A stretch of DNA of 64,000 nucleotides from Aquanectria penicillioides (taxonomy: Eukaryota; Ascomycota; Sordariomycetes; Hypocreales; Nectriaceae). The stretch spans positions 186,001 through 250,000 of the forward strand of contig PYIU01000007.1 of assembly GCA_003415625.1 (NCBI GenBank), given 5' to 3'. Shown in pieces: positions 34,861 through 45,539 of this stretch; within the stretch, counting starts at the first letter, position 1; the number at the start of each line of letters is the position of its first letter. Below the pieces are notes generated by a model. That model had not been told where the DNA came from. It did not search any database and worked only from the letters and a program-made list of their open reading frames with translations. Both the position numbers and the translations under genes were made by a program.

Positions 34861-36014
34861 ATGGTCACCTGCCAGCTTCAGCCTATCGATAATCAAGTCC
34901 AAGGACGCCTAGCCCTTGTCACTGGTGCAAGGTAAGGCAACTAATAGAGAAAAAAGTTCCGATCACGCCTGACGTCTTCACAGTGGGGGAATTGGATCAG
35001 CTTGCGCGAAAGAATTGGCTTCCCATGGTTGCGATGTGGCCCTACATTATTCTTCGAGCCAAGTACGCTCCATAATCTCTGTCGCTTGTAGATAGAAGTT
35101 GACAGCTCTTAGGCAAAGGCAGAGGCCCTGAGACAGGAGCTCAAAGAGAAGTATCCCTCCCAGGTGTTTGTCATTGTGGCGGCGGATCTGTCGTCTCGTG
35201 ACTCGACTCGAAGCCTCGCCCAGACGACTTTGGACCACCCAGATATCGTGTCTCGACACAAGGCAATTTCCATCTTGGTCGCCAATGCCGGGTTGGGTCG
35301 CCGCATCCGAGACATCCAGGACATCGAGGAGGATGACTGGGACGAGATGATGGAGGTAAACACCCGCAGTCAGTTCGTGGTGACAAAGACATGCTTGCCA
35401 GGAATGAGGGCCCAATCATGGGGTCGTGTCATCTTGGTTGGGAGTATTGCCAGTCGAGGCGGAGGCCTGAATGGCTGCCATTACGCTGCTTCGAAGGGAG
35501 CCCTTTGGTGAGTGAGACGTTATTCCGAGGTTTCAGTTGGACCACGCTAACTCCAGGGAGCTCCATGGGCCTGAATCTGGCTACTCTCCTAGCTCCAACC
35601 GGTGTAACGGTAAACATGGTAAGGATCAAGGCGCTCCACAATCGGAGATATTGCTTCAACGAGCTCACTTCCTCCACAGGTTTTGCCCGCCATGATTGGA
35701 ATGACCGGCATGATTGCAACCCCCAAGCAACAGTAAGATATTTGCAATTTGTGAGTTGAATCGAGGCTGATCTGTTTAGAACTTGGGAGCAAGGCACCGA
35801 TCTGCAGAGCCTCATGGCAACTGATCCTGGTCTGGCAATTGCCGCAGGTGTTCCAGTTCACCGGCTGGGCTCGCCTCAGGAGGTGGCCAATGTGGTTTCA
35901 ATGTCGGTATTACCCCATGCTAAGGCATACAAGATGCTAACCGACTTGTCCAGGTTTACCAAGACGGGTTATCTGACAGGTCAGGAAGTGGTTTTGGCTG
36001 GAGGATTGAAATAG
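34861..36014 (+). CDS. SDR oxidoreductase (sugar or 3-oxoacyl reductase-like)
   Basis: Seven exons (34861-34931, 34984-35062, 35113-35507, 35561-35618, 35680-35732, 35780-35902, 35954-36014) give 279 residues. After splicing, 'RLALVTGASGGIGSACAKEL' carries the cofactor motif; 'VANAGLGRR', 'ILVGSIAS' and 'HYAASKGAL' (Tyr-x3-Lys) follow, ending with 'TGYLTGQEVVLAGG'. It resembles FabG-like or glucose-dehydrogenase-like classical SDRs. Intron 3 uses the downstream AG (35560) and intron 6 (51 nt) must be removed to give the normal C-terminal sequence. Adjacent transporter and lactonase genes suggest it oxidises or reduces a sugar or derived ketone; the exact reaction is unknown. Confidence 0.85.
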
Positions 36015-36777
36015 AGGTCGTTGATTCCCAAAACGGGGTAGGAACAATACGGAGGCTTAGACTTCATTTCATTTATCCAATTGTTTATCAGAGTCCATAG
36101 ACGTTATAGATTGCACATAAACAGGCGACCCATTCATCTAGTAGCCGAATTGAGCTTGCATCCTCATTTGGAGTATCTGTGGAATGTTACGAGCAAATGA
36201 CACCGCTCGCTCCGCCATGTGAGTGAGGCCGGCCTGAAACGAGTCGGGGCAGCTCGTGGGGGAGGGTTCAACACACGCCGACCAAACCGGATATTGAGAG
36301 ACCAAGGCCAAATATTCGGCGTTTCCATCCCATAGGCGCTTCTCGGCAACTTTTGGGATTCTGCTAGCACAGCCTGCAGAGTCTGGAGTCTGGGCTTGCA
36401 GCAATTTGCAGATCCTAGCCAACACATGGCGAGGTGTCGCCCGTCAAAGTGCTGTCACACTCAAATTTAAAATCAGGCTATTCGAAACCAATCCACAATT
36501 AAGCGGCTCCTTGGACTAGTCTGCGTAACCATTTGTGGAGTATTGATCAGGCAATCCACGGATTGAATCCGAATAGCCGCAAGTTCCCAGCAAGGATGAG
36601 GGCCGACTCAATTGCCGAGGGAGTGAGCGACTAGTCTTGATTCAGCGAAGCCACGGCGACTGTCGGCTATTGCGTGGGCAGGACATTGCCGCAGATCCGT
36701 GGCGTTTGCTCCAAAGACTCAATCTAAATGTCAATCAATTCCCGCGAATACCGATACCGAGGATAGGCGACGGAGCA
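36015..36777. other. Intergenic region upstream of Zn2Cys6 regulator
   Basis: About 760 bp. Short frames on the reverse strand (36138-36427) resemble nothing known. It probably carries the promoter of the regulator at 36778. Confidence 0.4.
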
Positions 36778-39317
36778 ATGCAGCCAGCTCCAGCACGATC
36801 TTCGAGCGGTGGGAAGGCCGCAGAGAAAGACAAGCGCGCGTCGAGAGCCTGTGTGTCCTGTCGCGTGAGGAAGACACGATGCGACCTGTGAGTCAATCGC
36901 CCCACGTCAAGACGAAACTAAGACGCCAGCCAACAGCGACTCTGATGGATTGCCTGGGAAACCGCCTTGCCGAAGATGCATCCAGGAGGGCCAGGAATGC
37001 GTTCTGGCCACCTCCAGACGAGGTGGCCGCCGAATTAGGGGGTTGAGATCCTCCGGCTCGGCGAGAAAGGAGACATCTCCGAACCCCGGTCGCCACAACT
37101 CCAATTTCGGCGCAGAGCAGCCGTTGAACAATGAAGCATATGATAACAGGGGTCATTCAAGGCCTGAACAGCGGGGATCGGGTGTTATGGAACACTGGAC
37201 GTCTCCACAGTCTACATCCGGCTGGCCTAGAGGTGATACTGGTTCTGTCAACGACCAAACCCATTCACACCTGCGAGGCGGTTCGGATGGCCTTGAGGGC
37301 CGCATTACTTCGGCAGATCTTCTCAACCCATCCGACGCTCTCGATTTGCTGGCCCAAGTGGCTGACCTTGAACCTGATGAGCGTGGATATTCATCAAGAT
37401 CCGTGGGCACGAGTAATCGCGTTCAAGGAGTCGCCCAAGATGTCGATGATTCCACCGTCGATTATCCGCCCATATCAAACGGAGCCTTAACACTATCAAG
37501 AGTTTGCTTTCTCCTCCGCCAGTGAGCTTTGGATATCCCATCATATCTATTGGCGCCACTAACCATGATCCGCCAGCTATCACGAAAGCTTCCACCCGTT
37601 TTTTCCAATCGCCTACAAGCATATTTTTGACGTCGAAAGGATCTCTGACTGGATAAAAAAGGAAGAATACCTCCTCACGGCTATACTCACGGTCGCTTCC
37701 AAAGATGATCCAACCTGGGCCAGCGCCCACGAGGCATGCTCCCAGCATATGGAGAGCCTAACATCAAAGTTGATATACACAGGTTCAACTACAGTCGGCG
37801 CAGTTGAGGCTTTGCTTATCCTCGCTGAATGGGCCCCTCAACACCCACAGGAAAACTCTGTCATCGGGTGCGGCAAAGAAGACCAAGGCGCGTGGATGTT
37901 GGTTGGTGTCGCTATTCGGTTGGGTTATCTCCAAAGATTAGAGCAGACAGGGTTACTCCAGGAAAAGGACGTCCAATCAGAGCACTTCAGTCGCAAGAGA
38001 ATTGCCTGGGCGGGTAAGTTATCGTCATCTGCCTGATTTCCATGGCTGACCACCGTCTCTCTTCAGCGTGTTACATGAGTGATCGCCAAGTGTCCATCAG
38101 ACTTGGCAAAGGTTTTTGGTCTCGCGGCCCAGGCCCTTCGACCAACCTGAGAGCTGCAGACTTTCCATCATTACAGGCCCAAAATTTAGGATCAGACGAC
38201 CTGGCTCTGCTGTTTCAAGCACACCTCGAGTTGACCCAACTATTTAGCAACGCTCACGACGTACTATACTCGTCAACAAACCATAGAGAGCACTTGTACA
38301 TTGGGGGCGAATACGTTAGATACATTGTGAATACTTCTCCCTCCTCTCCTTTCCCACTGCTTACCTATTTTACAGGATGATCTGTCATCCAGCTTGCGCA
38401 AATGGAAGCTCTCTTGGGGAGGTCTAAGCTGTTTGTGACCCTTATCCACTTCTGGACCAACTTAGCTCATCCCATTCAGTTACGCCTCATGTAAAGGCTT
38501 CATTGATCCTCTCTTATGACTTCCTCCGATTATACATGAACGCATTTGCGTTTCAAGCCACACTTAATCGAGCCATAGCTGCAACTCGCCAGCCATCATC
38601 CAACATGGCTCCGGTCGTGGGGCCACTCTTCTCAGATTTGGCCGCAGCTCCAGATGCCCGATTTATATATGAATCCATTGATGCAGCGAACTCTCTCCTC
38701 AGTACTCTTAATAGCTTTATCGACCCCATCAATGGTCTCAAGTATATGCCACTAAAGTATTATCTTTATGCCATTTATGCGGTCGTATTTTTATTCAAGG
38801 TAAAACTACAAACTGCTACTCAAACAAGAAAGAGCTAACGAGAGACAACTTGTAGGCAAGATTAGCTGGTGCAATAAGCAACTCGGAGACTACCGGCATG
38901 CGCCGCGCTATTCATGAAACTATTGTTCGGCTCCAGAAGACATCTGAAAATCCTCAGAGTCTCGGCCACCGGTATGCACGATCGCTACGCCTGTTATGGC
39001 GAAAGTCAATAGGAAGACCTCAGAATAGGGCAGATACGAGAAGAACATCTCTTCGAGATCCACCAATGAGCGCCCCGGAACAACCAGCGATTGACAACAG
39101 CGATCGCGCAATGGAACTGGACGGTCTGAATGGGTTCTCGTGGAGGGACCTGGATTCTCTTGGGCAGTACATTGTGAATAATGCATCCACTAGCATCACC
39201 GACGGGGTGTTGACGAGTCCAGACTTTGATTCAGATCAAGGAGGAGGAGGAATCGACGGCCTAGCCACTGGGCTATGGTATGACGACATGTGGTCCGATT
39301 ATAATATTGTATTTTAA
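36778..39317 (+). CDS. Zn2Cys6 transcription factor with fungal-specific domain
   Basis: Seven exons (36778-36887, 36937-37521, 37577-38013, 38067-38326, 38376-38421, 38480-38799, 38856-39317) give about 739 residues. The zinc cluster is split by intron 1: 'ACVSCRVRKTRCDL' before it and 'GKPPCRRCIQEGQEC' after it, at about residues 23-52. A serine-rich linker leads to the fungal-specific domain ('HPFFPIAYKHIFDV', 'LLTAILTVAS', 'GAWMLVGVAIRLGYLQRL'). The C-terminus is acidic ('DFDSDQGGGGIDG'). The domain layout matches PF00172 plus PF04082 regulators. It is the nearest regulator to the lactonase, transporter and SDR genes and could control them. Confidence 0.87.
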
Positions 39318-39769
39318 GGATTTGGAGTCTGAAATGACAAATAAGAATATGACTTCATTGTTGGGTCAGTAGCCCGATATTAACATCAGCAAGCCTGTTG
39401 AAATTTCGGCTGTAGATTTGGCTGTAGAAATAGCAAAATGCCAAGGTTGTGCCACCACCGCTAGAACTGACTTTCATTTCCAAATCGAGAAGTAATTGAA
39501 CGCACCTCCACTTTTCGCGTCACAACACAGCCCCTCTGCCACCCGACAAGCCATCAGTGCTTCTTGACAATCTGCAGAAAAAACAACCCAAACAGGAACA
39601 TATTGAGCGCGCTGAACCTCGTACACGCGTCAATGATCATGATACTACTGCAAAAGTGCCCCAACAGACAAACTATAAAGGGGAGTGCTTGGCTCACTTG
39701 AAGACAACTTAAACAGCACAAAGCGATTATCTTCCCTCCTCACTCATCAAGTCCAATCCAAGTTTCAAA
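39318..39769. promoter_or_regulatory. Promoter of small secreted protein gene, TATA box
   Basis: About 450 bp. A good TATA box ('tataaag', 39674-39680) lies about 95 bp upstream of the ATG at 39770, as expected for an inducible gene with a short leader. The pyrimidine-rich 'cttccctcctcactcatc' lies just before the start. Confidence 0.5.
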
Positions 39770-40510
39770 ATGCACACGTTTCAATTCTTCATCTTAACGC
39801 TCGCCACAATCACTTCCGTGGTGGCATCCAAAACCACCGGGTGCTCTTCGTTCGGTTCATCAATGATTGAATTCTCTGCGGGGTTTAAACAACCGGAGCC
39901 GCCGTTGGTGAGGCCGGAATTCAAATGCAATTTCGTCCAGCACAAATGGTATCAAACCAAAATTGTCCTTTTTTTTTTGCTATATTGACGACTAATCAGG
40001 AATCAAAATTTGTCGCATATCACGACTGGATACATCACCAACTCTCCGTCCCAGGGCTTCGTCCGCGCGGATGAGGCCTTTGATGGCGGCATTGCTTCCT
40101 CATTTTTCAACTATGTCAACGTCACCAAAGACGGCTTGGTGGATAATACCCTGACCACCTACAATCCAAATTCTACTCAGCCAGATGTTTGGAGGGGATA
40201 TGTCAACTCCAATTTCCCCATCTTTGAGAAAAAGTTCTTGGTCAATAATGGCGCCGTCTTTGGTGGGTTAGTACAAAGGACATTCATTGATGAGCGCGTC
40301 GCAGCCGTAAGTGCATGGCTTCGTTTCCGAGTTAGCCTGTCATATTAGCTAATTTGGTTTCAATTCAAGTGGAATATCATGTATCAAGGTGCAATTCCGG
40401 TAACGGTCTACGTCAACAACTGCAATGTCGTGGTTGGATACGACTACTTCTCCCCTAGTCTTCGAACTCGAGTAATTACAGAGTACTTCAACATCCAAGC
40501 TCAAGGTTGA
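39770..40510 (+). CDS. Small secreted protein of unknown function
   Basis: Exons 39770-39948, 40000-40306 and 40370-40510 give 208 residues. The N-terminus is a clear signal peptide ('MHTFQFFILTLATITSVVAS', cleavage likely after Ala19-Ser20). The mature part has four Cys (about 24, 53 and two more), many Asn/Thr and aromatic residues, and several NxT/NxS sites ('NVTKD', 'NSTQ'). No known domain is recognised. The size, secretion signal and TATA promoter resemble fungal secreted proteins of the effector or surface type, but that role is not shown. Both introns are about 51-63 nt with GT-AG ends. Confidence 0.8.
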
Positions 40511-40653
40511 ATTCAAGGAGTTCTTGAAAAGCCTGCTCGGTTCAACCCTCAACCCCCTCAAATTCTGTTTCATTTTCATTCTTGAACCATTTGCTAGACA
40601 TTCATAGTTTGAACTAGATTTTTTACAACTATTTTCTTTCGGCTTAGTGCCGC

Positions 40654-42147
40654 CTATATCAATTCAGTCATCCAAACCTCTTGCAAATCGATTTTGATCC
40701 TGTCCGAGACGACAAATCCATGTTGATATACTTTAGTCAGCACGCTTAAAATTCTGTCCCTTTGACTCTTATGTCTCGCATTCGCTCCCGCCATTCTCAA
40801 CGGGAACAACAATGAGATACCCGGTATGTTTGAGGTCGTGAGAAGTGTGTCTGATAGCGCTATTATAGCCGCGACGTGCTCATCTGTTTCATCCGGGCTA
40901 AGATGAGGGATTTTCTTTTTTACCCAACACAAGTAAAATGTATAGTTTCTGCACAGAAACAATAAAAGTGCGTGATAGTTTATAACAGCAAGTTCCGAAT
41001 AGGGATCTGTATTCTGAGAATCTTCAGCAATTGGCTTCCCCCATATATATAAATCTTTCTCAAAGTGAACTCCTTCGCTTGCGAGTGCATCAATCACGGG
41101 ATGAGAATGCCGTTCTAGTTCCGGTATGGCTTCGATTTGATCAAAGAAGCTACCAACTAGTCAGTTATTATTAAAGAACATTATGTCGGTGATGCTTGCC
41201 AGTTACTGAACGATGCCAATTCGAGCATGAAGTTAATAAATTTTTCCATCGGGCCCGGCAGTCTGGATTCCAGCTGTTGGTGTCTCAACCATGCATGTTG
41301 CGAGAGAAACGTATCGTCGCCATAAATGATAGCCCTGCTGGCTTCCAGAACACGGAATGCTTGAAAAAGAGCCTTGCTGGGCGAGGATAACGGCCACATG
41401 GGGCCTGCCAGCTGAATTATTTTCGATGTGCCGTAAAGCATGTGCTTGGCCCATCGTTCTCCGGTTGGTTCCGAGATGAGCTCAGAAGGATGTCAGCATT
41501 TTAAACTTGAAGCTGGCGAACGTTTATACCTCGAATAGCCCGAGCAAGAACGTGCACCACAAAATATCCTCGCATATCAATGTGTCGAACGATTGTAGGC
41601 GAAGCTGAAGTGTTTTTATGGATCTACCATAGGACCGAAAGGCTATGTGCTCAGGTGAATTATCTTGAGAGAGTGAACCAGTTGAACACTTCCTGCTCGC
41701 ATCCAACGCGCCAATGGCAACAGTCGCGTCTCTCAGTAGTGACGATGTATGGATAAGGGGTAGCAGTTCAGAGATCACAGAATCAAACCCATTGGTGAGT
41801 TGACAGCGCTGAATGAAAGTAGCAAAATGATCCAGGAATAACACATCGGCACCATTTTGAACTTGCATCGGTACTCCGGTCTGTTGATTCAACTTGATGC
41901 ATTCTTTTGCTGTGACGAATTTCACACGGCGTGACACGGCTTGTTGGGGCTGGCATGTCTTACTTGTTCGAGTGCAGTACTCACAGGGAAAGCCTCCCTC
42001 GCACTATTCAACTTCATTAGCTTCGCCACTGAGAATCAAGGCGACTTCTCGTACCTTGATCCGTCTCCTTGCGCAGGGCATACAACGAGTCACGCTTCTG
42101 CGTTTGTCCAAAGGCCCAACGCTTCGCTTCACATTCATTCCCGCCAT
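40654..42147 (-). CDS. Zn2Cys6 transcription factor (short form)
   Basis: Exons 42147-42055, 42003-41530, 41480-41207 and 41156-40654 give 447 residues. The zinc cluster is easily missed because a 51-nt intron cuts it: 'RCMPCARRRIK' ends exon 1 and 'CEGGFPCEYCTRTSKTC' starts exon 2, giving C-x2-C-x6-C-x5-C-x2-C-x6-C at residues 22-48. The rest ('DVLFLDHFATFIQRC', 'LRDATVAIGALDASRK', 'YGRSIKTLQLRLQSF', 'ILWCTFLLGLFE') matches the PF11951-type regulator domain. The gene is head-to-head with the double-cluster regulator at 42.9 kb, 743 bp apart. Confidence 0.86.
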
Positions 42148-42890
42148 ATCTGTCACTCCCCCAACGTGGGAATATTACGATGCAAAAGTGCAGTGGCCAA
42201 AAGCTCAGCTGAGATGGAGACAATGTCTCATTCTAAGCCAGTTCACGTCCCCACCTTACCGCATTAGGAAGTAATTGAACGCACCAGGGTATCCTCGGTA
42301 GCTCAATTGAGCCTTATATTACGGTATAACCCATCTAAAGGCAATATGCATCAATCGGGATGAGACCCTTGCACAAAAAGAGGTATCAACATCAAAGACA
42401 ACCCGCCCCTCACTAAGGGCGAGGGTTAGGAGGAGAAAACACCATGAGATACCGAAGATTTTGTTTATGCCGAATGCTCACATGGCATTACAAAATGATT
42501 GATAAATCCATGATTCAAGTATCGTGCACTAGCTATTCTATAGCATATTATCCACTTGTTAATTGAGTTTGGCCAAGCCAGAGCATAGCGAAACATCATC
42601 ACATTCTATTCATGGACCCTTCGCATGCAATTTTTTCACTAGGATCACATTTACATAGCAGACTTCCATGCCAAACGTACAGAAAATAGAAATGAAGACC
42701 TTAAAATTCACACCCTCTTCTACGATACCTGTGTTAGTGATGGAAATTCACAGGCCCTTCCCAAATTGATGGTTTAGGGTAGGTGGCTTGGCACTGGTTC
42801 CCACTAAGGTCGCCTTCGCGCAGTCGTGGTAGCCAGTACGATGTGTTTGCCTTCTGCAACTTCACCTTTCAGACACTGGGCTTTTTCATA
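42148..42890. promoter_or_regulatory. Shared promoter of two divergent regulators
   Basis: 743 bp separate the start codons of two zinc-cluster regulators transcribed in opposite directions. No gene is supported inside; the right half is AT-rich. Confidence 0.45.
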
Positions 42891-45139
42891 ATGCCGCCTC
42901 CAAGATCGAAAACAACATGCAATCAGTGCCGCATCCGCAAGGTCTTTGACCCTCAATGTCTCACTTAGAAACAGAGCCCTTTTGCTGACTTGACTAGGTG
43001 CGATGTACTGGTGGACCGGATTCGTGCTCCAATTGCAATCGGCTTAGATTTAAATGTTCGTTTACACATCCATCTGAACCGTTGAGAGAACTAGAGCGAC
43101 TGCCCGAGCGTAAGAGGGGTTCGAGAGCGTGCACAGAGTGTCGCGTCCAGAAGTCAAAATGTTCGGGAGAGCTACCTTCATGTGTGGCCTGCCTCAAGCG
43201 AGACAAGGAATGCATTTACCCGGAGCTGAAACGAGCTCGACTGACCAAAGACGCATTGCACGACGCAGGATCATCGGTACAGAATGCTTACCATCAGGCG
43301 TCTTCACTATCGACACCGGGCACTGAAGAAAGTACCACGGCGAGTGTAGCAATGGACCCAAGCGTCTTGGCCGAGATGCACCCCGCGTCTTCACCAGACG
43401 TCTGGACGACCTCGCCCAGTTTCAGTAACGAAGCCCGGAGCGCGAGGAGGAGCCACCCATTGCCGCCTATCCATGAACAGCTTCATCTTATCATTGACTT
43501 CTTCCGTCATCTCCATCCGATACCAACCTACGCCTTCCTCAATGAAGTCTCTACCACTCAAAGGTGCCTTGACGGAAGCCTTGACAATGTGCTGCTCCAT
43601 TCTATTTGCGCCGTCTCGGCCCTAAACCTCAAATACCCCAAGTATCACCCCGCTTCTAGTGCATCTTGGATAAACAGAGCCGAGGAGATGATCTGGTCAG
43701 AGATTGAACGTCCGACAATTTTCAGAACCCAGGCCCTCCTCCTCATTGTCAAGTACCACATCGAAGCGGGAAAGTTTCAGCGAGCCTATATGTTGCTAGC
43801 CATGGCTGCTCGTGCTGCTGGGGCCCTGCGACTCCAATACGAACGAATCGATCTAAGTGGACTGGCCCAAGAGATTCGCAGGCGGTTGATGTGGTCTCTT
43901 TTGATGGTGGATGGCCAATTTTCTGTTGGCTTGCCGGGGTCGGAAACATGCTCTCATGATAGCATATTCCTTGATCTTCCTTGCAAGGAAGAGGAATTCA
44001 ACGTGCAGCAGAGCTACGAGGCCGCTAGCACAGGTTCCTCTTTGGACGGTGTATCAGAAGACGGGCTCCTCGCCCTGATAATCCGTGCCGCTATTATCAG
44101 ACGAGACGTGATGAAGCTTAAACGTCAAGTCTGCGTCCTCGGGCAAGCTATGCCCAGACTTGAAGGGCTGGTTGAGGAGCTGGCAATGATTTTGCAGCAG
44201 ATACAACTACCTGCATATTGCAGAGAAGAGTCCAAGAGGTACTCCAAATCACGGTGGTTTGTCAGATTCCTCATGGCACATCTGTCCTGGCACCAATGCC
44301 ATTGCGACCTTTACAGGCTATTTTTGTCTGGTTACAGGGAAGCGGCACCAGGGGCCGTCATCTCTTCCTGCTCTCCCGGCTTCGTTGCCCAAGCTACGGA
44401 AAGGTGCCTTCGTCATGCGAATTCTATAATCAACATTGTCGAAGATTTGGTCAGCTTCGAGGCTAGCATAATGAGTGCTGCCGTCGATATTGCGATTTGC
44501 ACATATCATGCCGCTCGGCTGGTCATGTTTCTCAGCAAGTCTGACCTCCTCCCCGAAAACAGCAGTCTCACCCCGACGGTTGCGTTCAGCCAGGCCTCAA
44601 TGGTTCGAGACTTTTTGAACCGCATCTACTCAGGATCGATGCTTCTTGGAGCCTTGATCAAAGACTTGGATGACGCGATTTGCCTACACGTCGCTGACGA
44701 GGCTGAGCACAGCGGGGAGACGTCGGCCGCGGAAGACAGTGCGGAGAGTCGCCAACCCCGGTTTGCGGCCGCCATGAAAATACACCAGAGCCTTGGGGTT
44801 CACAGCATCTTGCGTAGAGCTCGGTTCATCGATGATAGCTCGGACGAAGCGGGAGCCACAAGCAAACCACAAGGATCTACACATGCGGTGCAGCCTACTT
44901 ACTACCAATTGAACCCAAGCTACCCGACAATTGAGATCAACTCATCTACACAAAATGAAGGTGCTTCGCTAGACGTTCCAAGCCTCGAGTCGCCAGCACC
45001 CCTCGATCCGCTGCATGACGCCGCAACTGACAACGCGCCTGAGATGCATGACTCGGTCAACTTCCTCGACTGGGATGCTTGGACGCCCTGGTATTGGCAG
45101 GCCGAGTTTTCGCCCAACTCCGATACCAACTACTTCTGA
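42891..45139 (+). CDS. Transcription factor with two tandem Zn2Cys6 clusters
   Basis: Exons 42891-42941 and 42998-45139 give 730 residues. Cluster 1 is assembled across the 56-nt intron: 'TCNQCRIRK' then 'VRCTGGPDSCSNCNRLRFKC' (residues about 10-37). Cluster 2 follows at about 60: 'ACTECRVQKSKC' and 'CVACLKRDKEC'. Both have complete C-x2-C-x6-C-x5/6-C-x2-C-x6-C spacing. The fungal-specific domain begins with 'LHLIIDFFRHLHPIPTYAFL' and continues with 'LLIVKYHIEAGKFQRAYMLLAMAARAAGALRL'. Two clusters are uncommon; most fungal proteins have one. The sulfatase gene starts 400 bp downstream in the same direction and the MFS permease follows, so it may regulate them. Confidence 0.9.
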
Positions 45140-45539
45140 TCTGACATGCCCGGTAGAAGCAACGAGATCAGAACATGGGGGCACTGGGGAAATGGCACGT
45201 CATCACCAGACTCGCTACTAGGCGGTCCCGGCAACGTGGAGCGGGTCTGCGCGCGTCGTGTCGACGAGAACAGGATCCAATGAAAACTCCAAGATGCCCG
45301 ACTTCCTGAGGTTCGCCGAGTACCGTTCCCCGACATACCCCGCCTTACCCCAAGGAACGATGGATCCGGCAGGATGGTGCTCAGCACGGCAATGGCAGAG
45401 ATGTATTGTATCCTCAGTTGTAGAGTTTTTGGATTTTGCCTTATAAAGAGATCCCCTCTGTTCAATTGGTCTCCTCCATCCAGATCCTGTCCCCCATTCT
45501 TTGAGCCATCACCTTAGTGTATGTCCCCGTCCAGCCACC
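45140..45539. promoter_or_regulatory. Sulfatase promoter with TATA box
   Basis: About 400 bp between the regulator stop and the sulfatase ATG. A TATA box ('ttataaag', near 45441-45448) lies about 95 bp upstream of the start, followed by a C/T-rich leader. Confidence 0.5.
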
